Assembly: GCA_022565615.1 (NCBI GenBank)
Contig: JAIUMM010000008.1
Coordinates: 1 to 55,932 of the forward strand
Length of the DNA: 55,932 nucleotides
Source of the DNA: Nanobdellota archaeon
GTDB lineage: Archaea > Nanobdellota > Nanobdellia > Woesearchaeales > UBA583
Reading direction: 5' to 3'
Under the pieces are notes generated by a model. The model had not been told where the DNA came from, did not search any database, and was given only the letters and a program-made list of their open reading frames with translations. Shown in pieces: positions 41,793-50,623 of this stretch (positions are counted from its first letter, which is position 1; every line of letters begins with the position of its first letter). Both the position numbers and the translations under genes were made by a program.

Positions 41793-43811
41793 TTAATTGG
41801 AGGAGAACTCTACTAGAGGCTTTCCTCCTCTTCCATTTCTGTTTTTATAGACATTAACTAATTCCTGTGCAACTTTTGAATTTAAGGTAATAAATGAAAA
41901 TGTATCACACACATCAACATTTTTCACTCCATCAATTCTTACACCACTCTCTTTTTCAAGCATAATTAATAAAGATTTTTTAGATAATTTGTCAACTTTT
42001 CCTTTAGCTACAAAAATTTTCCTCTCCTTTAAATTTTTAGAAAAATCAGGAAGAGAATCTGAACCTCTTGAATTTCTCTCACCTCTTCCTCTATCATTTC
42101 CATCTCTTGAAGAACCTGAATTTGAATGAGAACTTGAAAGAGAAGAACTAACTTCCTTCTCTAAAAGTGTTTGCGCAATCTCTTCAATTGAAAAATCAAC
42201 AAGTAACGTATCTAAAATTGTACTTACAACCTCTTGAACTTTTGCATACTTTTTCTTATCATAAGAATTTACATCTTTTGGATTTTTAGCATTTTTAGTA
42301 TTATTAATAATTGTTTTTGACAAATCTTCAATAATATATTTATGCCTCATCTCTTCAGCTTCTTCTCTTGACATAACATCTCTTTTAATCAAATCAACAT
42401 TCAACTCATCTTGAATTTGCCTAAGTTTAAACATTTCTTGTCTTGTTACAAATGAAAGTGCAATTCCTGTATTTCCAGCTCTTCCAGTTCTACCAATTCT
42501 GTGAGTATATGTCTCTACATCATCTGGAAGTGTATAATTAATTACATGAGTAATATTATCAACATGAATTCCTCTAGCTGCAACATCAGTTGCCACTAAA
42601 ATTGAAAATTTATAATTTTTGAAATCTTGTAAAATCTTCTCCCTTTTATTTTGAGTTACATCACCATGAATACAATTTGCCTTAAATCCATTTGAATTTA
42701 AAAATTCTGTAATAGTATCAACATCAGCTCTTGTTCTACAAAAAATAATTCCATGAACTTTATGAATTGATAACAATAATTGAATTAATGTATTCATCTT
42801 AGCTCTCTTATCAACAATATAATACTCTTGTGAAATTAAATTACTCACTTCTTGTGTTTTCTCAACTGTTACAATCACTCTTTTTTGCATATATTTTTGA
42901 GACAATTCTTTAATCTTAGCAGGCATTGTAGCTGAGAAAAGATACGTTTTTCTCTTATTTGAAGTAGTTTGTAAAATAAATTCTAAATCTTCAACAAATC
43001 CCATTTTAAGCATTTCATCAGCTTCATCTAAGACAACTGTTGAACACTCTTCTAATTTTAAATCTTTTCTTTTAATCATATCAACAACTCTTCCAGGAGT
43101 TCCAACTACAAAATCACAACCTTTTTTAAGTTGTTTTTGTTGCACAGTAATTGGAGCACCTCCATAAATTGTAATTGCATTAATTTCATTAGTAAACGCT
43201 GAGAATTTTTCAATTTCATTTGTTACTTGAATTGCAAGCTCTCTTGTAGGAGCTAAAATAATTACTTTTGGTAACTTTTGACCTCTTTTACCTACAACCA
43301 CATTTCCAGATTTAATATCTTTAAATATTTCATTAATAATTGGAATTGCAAACGCACCTGTTTTACCAGTTCCAGTTTGAGCAACTCCTACTACATCATT
43401 TTCTCTATTTGAAATTAAAGGAATAACTTTTTGTTGAATCTCACTTGGCATACTAAATCCAAGTTTATCTAATTGTGTAAGAACCTCTTTTTCAAGTCCT
43501 AACTCTTTAAATGGAATTACTTCAAGAACTTCTCTTACTTTTTGAGTTTTAGTCTTACTCACATCTCTTGGTTGTAATTCAAAATCATCTTCTCTTACTC
43601 TTCTTGAACCTCCTGAACTTCTTCTATTGTCTGAATTTCTACTGGAGTTTCTATCTGAACTTCTACTTGAACTTTTATTAGAATCAAATTTAGAACCATA
43701 TTTAGAACTTCTATCTGAACTTTTCTTTGAATCTCTATTTGAATTTCTACTAGATTCTCTACCTGAGCCTTTTTCTGAAATCTTACTGCTAATTTTATTA
43801 ATTGTTTTCAT
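41793..43811 (-). CDS. DEAD-box RNA helicase with RS-like N-terminus and DbpA-type RNA-binding domain
   Basis: Residues about 15-72 are a Ser/Arg/Asn/Asp low-complexity region (SSRSSDRNSSRNSDNRRS). The helicase core follows: the Q motif region FKELGLEKEVLTQLDKLGFSMPSEIQ, motif I AQTGTGKT at 144-151, motif II DEAD in VLDEADEMLKMGF, motif III SAT, and motif VI HRIGRTGRAG. The C-terminus KIFVAKGKVDKLSKKSLLIML is a DbpA/CsdA-type RRM-like domain after a second Ser/Gly/Arg linker. Bacterial relatives help ribosome assembly and cold growth. An archaeal protein with this RRM suggests bacterial origin (inference). The gene is followed by the GC-rich patch. Confidence 0.92.
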   Translation of the reverse strand: MKTINKISSKISEKGSGRESSRNSNRDSKKSSDRSSKYGSKFDSNKSSSRSSDRNSSRNSDNRRSSGGSRRVREDDFELQPRDVSKTKTQKVREVLEVIPFKELGLEKEVLTQLDKLGFSMPSEIQQKVIPLISNRENDVVGVAQTGTGKTGAFAIPIINEIFKDIKSGNVVVGKRGQKLPKVIILAPTRELAIQVTNEIEKFSAFTNEINAITIYGGAPITVQQKQLKKGCDFVVGTPGRVVDMIKRKDLKLEECSTVVLDEADEMLKMGFVEDLEFILQTTSNKRKTYLFSATMPAKIKELSQKYMQKRVIVTVEKTQEVSNLISQEYYIVDKRAKMNTLIQLLLSIHKVHGIIFCRTRADVDTITEFLNSNGFKANCIHGDVTQNKREKILQDFKNYKFSILVATDVAARGIHVDNITHVINYTLPDDVETYTHRIGRTGRAGNTGIALSFVTRQEMFKLRQIQDELNVDLIKRDVMSREEAEEMRHKYIIEDLSKTIINNTKNAKNPKDVNSYDKKKYAKVQEVVSTILDTLLVDFSIEEIAQTLLEKEVSSSLSSSHSNSGSSRDGNDRGRGERNSRGSDSLPDFSKNLKERKIFVAKGKVDKLSKKSLLIMLEKESGVRIDGVKNVDVCDTFSFITLNSKVAQELVNVYKNRNGRGGKPLVEFSSN

Positions 43812-44204
43812 CTTTAACGTATATTTAATAGTCCATCTATTAATTAGAATTTTAAAATTAATACAACTGTATTCTATATTATATAATATAACTTATTAGA
43901 TTTAAAATTAAATAGTAAGATATTCTTACTTAAAATATATCATTTGAAAAAATTTCAAAACACAATTCTAAATATTATACCCTATTATGATTAAATCATA
44001 CATTATGTAAGCCACTATGAATACAAGTATTAATTCTTAGTATCACAGCCACAACTTAATTCATATTTTAGTGTATGTTATTTAGTAAAATATAATTATT
44101 ATATTTTTAATGTAATACCAATTACTTAAAACTCTACTATATAAAATAGTATACCATTTATAAAGTAATCGGGGAGAAAAATAATTATTTAATACTCTCA
44201 AATT
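43812..44204. other. Gene-free gap of 393 bp
   Basis: This gap before the divergent helicase promoter and after the ftsY end is AT-rich, with stops in all frames and no repeat or hairpin that stands out. A small RNA cannot be excluded; I see no C/D-box pair that I would trust. Confidence 0.4.
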
Positions 44205-45902
44205 CTACTCCTCTTCATTAAATAATTGCTCTGCTACAAATTTAGCATCAAATTTCACTAAATCTTCGTATCTCTGCCCAGTTCCCAAAAAATAAATAGG
44301 AGCATCTATTGAATACGCAGTTGTAACCACACTTCCAGGTCTCTCATCAGTATCAACTTTTGTAAGAACTACTCCTGAAATTCCTAAACCTTTATCAAAT
44401 AATTCAATTTGTTCAAGTAAATCATTTCCAGATACACTATCTCCAATAAACATCACAATATCAGTTTGAGACACTCTTTTAATTTTTTTAAGCTCCTCCA
44501 TTAAATTTTTATTATTTGGCATTCTTCCAGCTGTATCAATTAATACCACATCAACACTTTTAGCCTTAGCATGTTCAATTGCATCATAACACACAGCAGC
44601 AGGATCAGCTCCTTGTTTATGTCTTACACACTTAACACCTAAATTATTACAATGTTCTTCAACTTGCTCAACAGCTGCTGCTCTAAACGTATCTGCTGCT
44701 GCTACAACAACTGATTTATTTAAATCTTGTAAATGTTTAATAATTTTCCCAATACTTGTAGTCTTTCCAGTTCCATTTACACCTAACATCATAATTACAA
44801 CTGGTTTTTTCTCCTCTAAAAATTCATTTAATATAGTATCAAAATGAGCCTCTTTACTCTTCATCACTTGAGTAATTTCAGAAATTAGAACTTCTTTAAT
44901 TTTATCTTTTAAAGAGAATCTTGAAAATTTATGACCTAAAATTTCATTTTTCATCTCACGCTCAATCTTCTCAACAATTTCATACGCAATATTAATTTCA
45001 AGTAAAAATAGTTCCAATTCTGCCCATAGAGTATCAAAATCGCTTTGAGAAATTTTCTTTTGAGTAATTGACGAAAATGCAGATTGTAAAAAACCAGCTT
45101 CTTTTTTCTCTTCAACTTCTTCTAAATTATCTTTGTTGTGATCTTCATTATCATCTTCACTGCCATATTCATTATTTCCTTTGTTCTTCTCTTCATTATT
45201 TTGCTCATTATCTGCTAAAGTTTTAGTTTTACCAGTATCAACATCTTTTTCATAATCACTCTCTTCTTGAATCTCTTGAGTAACTTGTTCAACTTTTTTC
45301 CTTTTAAACAATCCTGAAAAAAATCCTCCTCTCTTTTCTTCAACTTCTTCTTTTACTTCTTCTTGTAAAGAATCATTTTCATCAAGTTCTTCATTAAACT
45401 CATCATTAGAATTTTCATTGGAATCTTCGTGAACATTTTTCACATCTTCAACTTTTAAATCTAATTTCTTTTTATGAGAATGTGTAGGCTCATGAGAACT
45501 TGGTTCTGAGCTGATATGTTCAAGTTCTTCAACTTCTCTTGTAGTCTCATCAATTTCATTTTCTAATTCTTGCTCTAATCTATCTAAATCTTGTTGTTCA
45601 TGCTCTAATTCAACAATTTCAGGTTTTCTAAGCTCTTCTGAATCAACTAAATCTAACTCTTTAACTTCTCTTGAAGTCTCATCAATTTCATCTTCTAACT
45701 CTTGTTCTAATCTATCAAGGCGTTTTTCATCCTCAACAATTTGATTTATTTCTTCTTTTATATCATTAGATACATCTTGAGTTGAATTTGTAGATTTTGA
45801 ATTAGAACTATCTTCCAATACTTCTTGTGTAAATTCTTCTTCAATTACATCTTGTGTTTTTGAAAAAACTGCACTTAATTTAGACTTAATTTTACCAAAC
45901 AT
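44205..45902 (-). CDS. ftsY: Signal recognition particle receptor FtsY with long acidic N-terminus
   Basis: The NG domain spans about residues 270-565: SITQKKISQSDFDTLWAELE, G1 GVNGTGKTT at 374-382, DTFRAAAVEQVEEHC, DTAGRMPNNKNLMEEL, TKVDTDERPGS and a C-terminal GTGQRYEDLVKFDAKFVAEQL. FtsY binds SRP54 with GTP and delivers ribosomes to the translocon. The N-terminal 265 residues are very acidic. They hold two copies of a 22-residue unit, LDRLEQELEDEIDETSREV at 62-80 and LDRLEQELENEIDETTREV at 106-124. Typical archaeal FtsY has about 300-400 residues. FFSGLFKRKK (194-203) looks like a membrane-targeting helix and recurs as GFLQSAFSSIT at 270. A TTTATAAA box lies 25 bases before the ATG. Confidence 0.93.
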   Translation of the reverse strand: MFGKIKSKLSAVFSKTQDVIEEEFTQEVLEDSSNSKSTNSTQDVSNDIKEEINQIVEDEKRLDRLEQELEDEIDETSREVKELDLVDSEELRKPEIVELEHEQQDLDRLEQELENEIDETTREVEELEHISSEPSSHEPTHSHKKKLDLKVEDVKNVHEDSNENSNDEFNEELDENDSLQEEVKEEVEEKRGGFFSGLFKRKKVEQVTQEIQEESDYEKDVDTGKTKTLADNEQNNEEKNKGNNEYGSEDDNEDHNKDNLEEVEEKKEAGFLQSAFSSITQKKISQSDFDTLWAELELFLLEINIAYEIVEKIEREMKNEILGHKFSRFSLKDKIKEVLISEITQVMKSKEAHFDTILNEFLEEKKPVVIMMLGVNGTGKTTSIGKIIKHLQDLNKSVVVAAADTFRAAAVEQVEEHCNNLGVKCVRHKQGADPAAVCYDAIEHAKAKSVDVVLIDTAGRMPNNKNLMEELKKIKRVSQTDIVMFIGDSVSGNDLLEQIELFDKGLGISGVVLTKVDTDERPGSVVTTAYSIDAPIYFLGTGQRYEDLVKFDAKFVAEQLFNEEE

Positions 45903-45923
45903 AATTACTCAAAAATATTGAAA

Positions 45924-45931
45924 TTTATAAA
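45924..45931 (-). promoter_or_regulatory. TATA box of ftsY
   Basis: TTTATAAA on the minus strand is centred about 25 bases before the ATG at 45902. Confidence 0.5.
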
Positions 45932-46064
45932 AATTACTTCTTTTCTTTTAGAGTTACAATATACTCTACTAAAAACATATTTCTTTAAACTTCATTAAAC
46001 TCACTAACTTCACTAATTTAAGATACAAATTATATTTAAATAAAGTTAATAATTAATCAGAAAT

Positions 46065-47090
46065 ATGAATAATAAAAAAATTGGTTTTTTTGAAGTCAAA
46101 GAAGAATATGAAGTAAATATTATTAAACAAGCATTTCCAAATAGTAAAATATATAGTGAAACTCTTCAAGAAGTAATTGATACCAAAGGAGAAGAAGAAG
46201 TTAAAGAGTTTAATATACTAAGCATCTTTATTTATTCAAAAGCTAATAAAGAATATTTAAGTAAATGTGAAAATGTTCAATTTGTAATTACAAGAAGTAT
46301 GGGTAAAAACCATATAGATAATCAATATTGTGATAAAAAAGGAATTCAAATTGGAAGTGTGAGTAAATATGGAGAAAATACTGTTGCAGAATTCACATTT
46401 GCACTTCTTCTTGCAATATCTAGAAAAATTATTAAAAGTGTAAGTAGAGTCAAAAGAGGAGACTTTGATTTTACTAATTTACAAGGATTTGATTTACAAG
46501 GAAAAACTATTGGACTCATCGGATTTGGAAATATTGGACAAAAGTTTGCTCAAATGTGTAGAGGATTTGAAATGAATGTTATTGCATACGATGCTTTTGC
46601 TCATAACATGCAAGATAGAGCAAAAGAATTAGAAGTAACATTTGTAGATTTAGATGAATTATATACTAAAAGTGATATTATTTCACTTCATGTCCCTCTT
46701 CTTCCACAAACACATCATATTGTGAACAAAGAATCAATATCTAAAATGAAAGAAGGTGTTTTATTATTAAATACATCAAGAGGAGAATTATTAGACACAC
46801 AAGCAGTACTTGAAGGACTTAATTCAGGACATATTGGATATGTTGGACTTGATGTTATTGAAGGAGAATGTATGATGAAAGAAGAGCATCAACTCACAAA
46901 AGAAGTAGAAGAATCTCTTACAAATTCCTCTTCAAGTATTTGTGATATGAAAACTCTAATTAGAGATCATTTATTAATTAATCACAAAAATGCATTCATT
47001 ACACCTCATAATGCTTTTAATACAAGAGATGCAATAAAGAGAATTTTAGATTCAACTATTGAACAAATAAGAGAATTTAATTTAAAATAA
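46065..47090 (+). CDS. D-isomer-specific 2-hydroxyacid dehydrogenase (lactate dehydrogenase-like)
   Basis: The NAD loop is GKTIGLIGFGNIGQKFAQM, with a downstream aspartate (VIAYDAFA) that favours NAD. Catalytic residues lie in LLLNTSRGELLDTQAVLEGL (Arg), GLDVIEGE (Glu region) and FITPHNAFNTRDAI (His). PLLPQTHHIVNKESISKMK is the family core. TPHNAFNT is close to D-lactate dehydrogenases; 3-phosphoglycerate dehydrogenase or other 2-oxoacid reductases are less likely. The segment between GLDVIEGE and the His motif is about 20 residues longer than usual. It could regenerate NAD by reducing pyruvate, which fits a fermentative lifestyle (inference). Confidence 0.85.
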   Translation: MNNKKIGFFEVKEEYEVNIIKQAFPNSKIYSETLQEVIDTKGEEEVKEFNILSIFIYSKANKEYLSKCENVQFVITRSMGKNHIDNQYCDKKGIQIGSVSKYGENTVAEFTFALLLAISRKIIKSVSRVKRGDFDFTNLQGFDLQGKTIGLIGFGNIGQKFAQMCRGFEMNVIAYDAFAHNMQDRAKELEVTFVDLDELYTKSDIISLHVPLLPQTHHIVNKESISKMKEGVLLLNTSRGELLDTQAVLEGLNSGHIGYVGLDVIEGECMMKEEHQLTKEVEESLTNSSSSICDMKTLIRDHLLINHKNAFITPHNAFNTRDAIKRILDSTIEQIREFNLK

Positions 47091-47223
47091 ATAATTAAAT
47101 ATCTGATATATATAAATATATAAAATTTATTAGATAACATAGTTTAATTTTATTAAATATTAATTTAAATTTATAAATAATTTATTAAAAAGATATAATT
47201 AATTTGATTTCATAAAAAAATAA

Positions 47224-47451
47224 TTATTTTTTTGATTCAGTTTTTTGTGATGAAACTGCATTTCTTTTCACTTCTCTTAAATCCTGAGCTGCTTTTGTCC
47301 ACTTAAATTTACGATTATCTCTTTTAAGTTTTAACATATTTTTTTCTGATTTTCTATTTACAAAGTATAATGTTTGTCCATTATCTTTAACAAACATTTT
47401 ACCAAATCCAGGTTTAATTTCTTTTCCACTAAAACTACAATATTGTGCCAT
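47224..47451 (-). CDS. rpl24e: Ribosomal protein L24e with reduced zinc site
   Basis: The 75-residue protein matches L24e: QYCSFSGKEIKPGFGKMFVK, TLYFVNRKSEKNMLKLKRDNRKFKWT. Typical archaeal L24e has C-x-x-C near the N-terminus and C-x3-C near position 32. Here only the first cysteine remains; the others are Ser, Asn and Ser (CSFS, NRKSEK). Zinc binding is probably lost. It is the third gene of the L7Ae-S28e-L24e cluster, 7 bases after S28e, the usual archaeal order. A lysine/serine tail follows the core. Confidence 0.9.
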   Translation of the reverse strand: MAQYCSFSGKEIKPGFGKMFVKDNGQTLYFVNRKSEKNMLKLKRDNRKFKWTKAAQDLREVKRNAVSSQKTESKK

Positions 47452-47458
47452 TTTTTAA

Positions 47459-47707
47459 TTAAAATTTTCCTCCTGCTTTTTTCTTTTTAAAGATTTTTCT
47501 TGCTTCATACTCTGTCTCAGTCATCATTAGTGTGTCACCCACTCTAATTGGACCTCTAACATTTCTTGTAATAATTTTTCCTTCATCTCGGCCTGCTAAA
47601 ACTTTAACTCTTACTTGTGTAACTCCTCCTTTTGCAGAAGCGTTACCAACGATAGTCTCAACAGTTCCAGGAATACTTGGAATGATTTGTTCTTGTTTTT
47701 TTGCCAT
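47459..47707 (-). CDS. rps28e: Ribosomal protein S28e
   Basis: The 82-residue protein has the core of S28e: GTVETIVGNASAKGGVTQVRVKVL, then GRDEGKIITRNVRGPIRVGDTLMMTETEYEARKI with its basic glycine-rich end. It is an oligonucleotide-binding-fold small-subunit protein near the mRNA exit. It lies between L7Ae and L24e, as in most archaea. The N-terminal ten residues are a short extension. Confidence 0.95.
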   Translation of the reverse strand: MAKKQEQIIPSIPGTVETIVGNASAKGGVTQVRVKVLAGRDEGKIITRNVRGPIRVGDTLMMTETEYEARKIFKKKKAGGKF

Positions 47708-47752
47708 TTTTATTATAAAAGATTATTTTTAAAAAAGTTAAATATTTAATAT

Positions 47753-48145
47753 TTACTCTTCTTTCTCTTCTGATGATTCATCAGCTGATTCTTCTTTCTT
47801 ATCTTCTTTTTTATTTCCAGCAAATACTTCTTTTGTTAATGCTTCTAATTCTTTTTTACCTGAACCAGCATCTACAATAGCAAGAGCAGTTGTTGATTTA
47901 ATTTGTACTAATGCACCTAATTCAGCTTTTGAACCAGCACTTAAATATACAATTTTCATCTCTTTACATAACCCTTCAAAGTGAGCTACAATTTCAGCAG
48001 GTGATACATCAGTTGCTGAAACAACTAATTTTGCTTGTCCTCTTTCTACAGCTTTTGTAACTTCATTTGCTCCAATTTTAATTTTACCAGTCTCATTTGC
48101 TTTTTGAAATAAGCTAAAAACTTGTTTTTCATCGATTTCTACCAT
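47753..48145 (-). CDS. rpl7ae: Ribosomal protein L7Ae
   Basis: The K-turn binding core is GKIKIGANEVTKAVERGQAKLVVSATDVSP, followed by the LCKEMKIVYLSAGSKAELGALV region that contacts RNA. L7Ae is a large-subunit protein and also a component of box C/D and H/ACA RNPs and of archaeal RNase P. The last 25 residues are an acidic/lysine tail (DKKEESADESSEEKEE) longer than in most relatives. It is the first gene of the cluster, with the start ATG at 48145. Confidence 0.95.
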   Translation of the reverse strand: MVEIDEKQVFSLFQKANETGKIKIGANEVTKAVERGQAKLVVSATDVSPAEIVAHFEGLCKEMKIVYLSAGSKAELGALVQIKSTTALAIVDAGSGKKELEALTKEVFAGNKKEDKKEESADESSEEKEE

Positions 48146-48358
48146 TTTTTATGTTTCATTAATCTCAAAACACTACACTAAATTATGTAATGAACTATGT
48201 TTTGATTACTAAAAATAAATCTAAATGTCTTTATAAATGTTGATACAAATATTAATACAAATTTCTATTTTTTTATCTTAAATTTGATAAAATTGGTTTA
48301 AAATGATTTATTTGACTTCATTCAAATTGAATTTAAAATGAATTCAAAATAGATTGAA

Positions 48359-48366
48359 TTTATAAA
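48359..48366 (+). promoter_or_regulatory. TATA box of the aIF6 gene
   Basis: TTTATAAA is centred about 26 bases before the ATG at 48389. Confidence 0.5.
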
Positions 48367-48388
48367 TATACTCTTATTTACATAATCT

Positions 48389-49069
48389 ATGGCATCAAAT
48401 GTATCACTTTTAGAGCTTGAAAACAACGCTCAAATTGGAATGAATTTTTTAGCAACTAATGATTTTGTATTATGTGGTAAAAAAAATTTAAACCCAGAAC
48501 AAAAATCATCAATTGAACAAATTTTACAAGTTCCTCTTGTAGAATTTTTATGTTATAATACAGAATTAGTAGGAGTATTTATGCAAGTAGATAGGGAATT
48601 AAAAATTATATATGTCCCACACGATTTATATGAAGAAGAAGTTAAGCAACTTGAAGAATTATGTAAAGAGTATAATTATACTATTGTTCAAATCTCTTCA
48701 ACTAATAATGCTCTTGGAAATTTGATTTGTCCAACTCAAAATTATCTTATTGCATCATTTGAACTCAAATCTAATAAAAAAGAATTAGAGCAAAAATCTC
48801 AAAAAAAAGTATATTTTTTAGAAGATGTAGATTTACATCAAGCAGGAGCATTATTATACTCAGTTAAAGGAAAAACTCTTGCAAGTACAGGTTTAAGAGA
48901 TGAAGATTTAGAAGAATTAGAAGAAGAGATTGAAAACATTACAACTACAAATTCAGGTTCATTATATATCAGTTCAGGAATTGTTGCAAATGAGAAAGGA
49001 ATTTTAATTGGAAGTTTAACAACATCAGTTGAAATTCAAACAATTCTAGAAGGATTAGATTATTTATAG
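48389..49069 (+). CDS. eif6: Translation initiation factor aIF6
   Basis: The 226 residues follow aIF6: NAQIGMNFLATNDFVLCG at the start, then SSTNNALGNLICPTQNYLIASF, and the late GIVANEKGILIGSLTTSVEIQTI. The repeated beta-alpha units of the five-fold pentein are visible. It binds the 50S subunit face and prevents joining with 30S. SBDS, encoded at 4849, helps release it in eukaryotes. In many archaea aIF6 lies beside L31e; here it is divergent from the L7Ae cluster. Its 226 residues match the usual length. Confidence 0.9.
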   Translation: MASNVSLLELENNAQIGMNFLATNDFVLCGKKNLNPEQKSSIEQILQVPLVEFLCYNTELVGVFMQVDRELKIIYVPHDLYEEEVKQLEELCKEYNYTIVQISSTNNALGNLICPTQNYLIASFELKSNKKELEQKSQKKVYFLEDVDLHQAGALLYSVKGKTLASTGLRDEDLEELEEEIENITTTNSGSLYISSGIVANEKGILIGSLTTSVEIQTILEGLDYL

Positions 49070-49120
49070 ATATTTATATTTAATTTTTAAGAAAAAAATT
49101 TAACTCAAATATAAAATATA

Positions 49121-50170
49121 TTAAGACATAGTACAACATCTTACGTGAGCAATTTTCGTTCTTGTTTGAGTATTCCAGTTTTCACAAAACCACCCATTAT
49201 CTCCTTCAGGTCTTGAAGCAACATAATGATCTGTTGAAGAACCACTACATCCACCTCCTGTCATTATTTCATTACCTTGACAAAAAACTGTTGAACGCAC
49301 ATTACCTGAATTAGTTCTAGTTATACAAGATAATTCACCTGAACTACTACTAGAACTAATTTGAGTATCTACATACTCCTTAGTTGTAACATCATTATTG
49401 TTTATAGGAGTTCCTACATTTGTAATTCTATTATTATTCATATCTAATATTCCAGTCATACTATCCCCTTCTCTATTCACGTATCTACTATCAACACTGC
49501 TTGTATCTAATTCATTTAAACGTACACTATTTGAGGCAATTTTTGCACTTGTAATTGCATCATTTTGAATCATTAAAGTAGATATAGAATTAATTTGACC
49601 CTCATTTACAAATCGTGAATCATATACTGAACCATCTAAATAAGAACTCTCTAAACTTAATGTTCTATTCTCATTTAATGCTCCTCCCCCTACTAATCCT
49701 GCTCCTGCAAGAATTGAAGGATGTCCACTTAATCTTGACCATGGAACTTCTCCACTCATCAATGTTCCACCTAAATTAATGTTACCTTGAACTTCTAATT
49801 CACTAATTCGTGAAAGTCCTGCGGGGTTTAAAAATAATGTATTTGTAGAAGGAGAAAAATATCTCTCAGCCACAATTCTATGTACATTACTAACACTTGA
49901 AGGATTTAAAAAATAACTTGAGTTTTCAATATCTACAAATCTATTTCCAATAATATCAACGTCACTTTGAATTGTAGAATTGGAAATGATATTTGCATTA
50001 AAATAAACAATATTATTAAATGTAAAACTCTCTACAGAAGTCAAACCTTCATCTGCTCCAAACACTCCTGCCCTAATATCTTCAGGATATGTCCAAATTC
50101 CATTTGTATCTGCAAAACTTAAAGAAAATAAAATTGCAAATACTACTATTATTAAATACAATAATCTCAT
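49121..50170 (-). CDS. Exported protein with tail-fibre-like repeat and cysteine-rich C-terminus
   Basis: A signal peptide (LLYLIIVVFAILFSLSFA, about 3-20) begins this 349-residue protein. The middle has beta-helix-like strands and the phage tail-fibre motif TGILDMNNNRITNVG, then NNNDVTTKEYVD. The C-terminal 75 residues hold eight cysteines in CITRTNS, FCQGNE, GGGCSGSS, WFCENW and RCCTMS, suggesting a disulfide-bonded collar-like domain. It is probably on the cell surface and may bind other cells (inference). The partial protein at 55286 shares the fibre motif. A perfect 35-bp tandem duplication lies 24 bases upstream of the ATG. Confidence 0.7.
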   Translation of the reverse strand: MRLLYLIIVVFAILFSLSFADTNGIWTYPEDIRAGVFGADEGLTSVESFTFNNIVYFNANIISNSTIQSDVDIIGNRFVDIENSSYFLNPSSVSNVHRIVAERYFSPSTNTLFLNPAGLSRISELEVQGNINLGGTLMSGEVPWSRLSGHPSILAGAGLVGGGALNENRTLSLESSYLDGSVYDSRFVNEGQINSISTLMIQNDAITSAKIASNSVRLNELDTSSVDSRYVNREGDSMTGILDMNNNRITNVGTPINNNDVTTKEYVDTQISSSSSSGELSCITRTNSGNVRSTVFCQGNEIMTGGGCSGSSTDHYVASRPEGDNGWFCENWNTQTRTKIAHVRCCTMS

Positions 50171-50193
50171 ACTATTGTGTATTAAATATTTAA

Positions 50194-50263
50194 TTTTAAA
50201 AAGAAATGCTTTAACATAAAAGGAGTATTTTTAAAAAGAAATGCTTTAACATAAAAGGAGTAT
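50194..50263. repeat. Perfect 35-bp tandem duplication upstream of a surface-protein gene
   Basis: Positions 50194-50228 and 50229-50263 are identical. On the minus strand each unit includes a TTTTTAAAA element, so a promoter-like box of the exported protein 49121-50170 is doubled. No gene lies in the copy. Confidence 0.9.
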
Positions 50264-50296
50264 TGATTAAATAATACATTAATTCATTCATAATTA

Positions 50297-50566
50297 TTAC
50301 TTCATCTTCTTTAATCTGTAAACTAAGTCTCCTCTTATTAATTCACAAGAAATTTCTACATATTTATTTTTTTGAGTATCATAAACATATAGTTTGATGA
50401 TTGAAGATTTTAATATATTTTTTATAGTTTCTGAATTTTCAATTTTCACTTCCAAAACTTGTTGAGACTCAAATACAATAACTCCTATAATTTCCAAATT
50501 TTGTGTAACAATTTTAACATCTAAATTAATTAGAGGAAAATATTGAATTGAAGACTTTGTAATCAT
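50297..50566 (-). CDS. Probable RNase P protein component 1 (Rpp29/Pop4)
   Basis: The 89-residue protein has the small Rpp29 beta-barrel pattern: NLEIIGVIVFESQQVLEVKI, then KNILKSSIIKLYVYDTQKNKYVEISCELIRGDLVYRLKKM. In archaeal Rpp29, G-x-I/V-V-x-E, K-x-I-x-K and a late DR-(L/I)-K-K occur in this order. It joins Rpp21 in binding RNase P RNA for tRNA 5' end processing. L7Ae, also part of archaeal RNase P, is encoded at 47753. The match rests on a short, divergent domain, so another small Sm-like barrel remains possible. Confidence 0.6.
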   Translation of the reverse strand: MITKSSIQYFPLINLDVKIVTQNLEIIGVIVFESQQVLEVKIENSETIKNILKSSIIKLYVYDTQKNKYVEISCELIRGDLVYRLKKMK

Positions 50567-50623
50567 ATATAAATTAAAATCTAAACTAATTTATAATAAT
50601 ATTTATATTTTTTTTCATAAATA

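Noticed and set aside
43627-43899. Plus-strand frame of 90 codons, Leu/Ser-rich
   Set aside because: It is the shadow of the RS-rich coding region of the helicase; the repeated composition keeps the opposite frame open.
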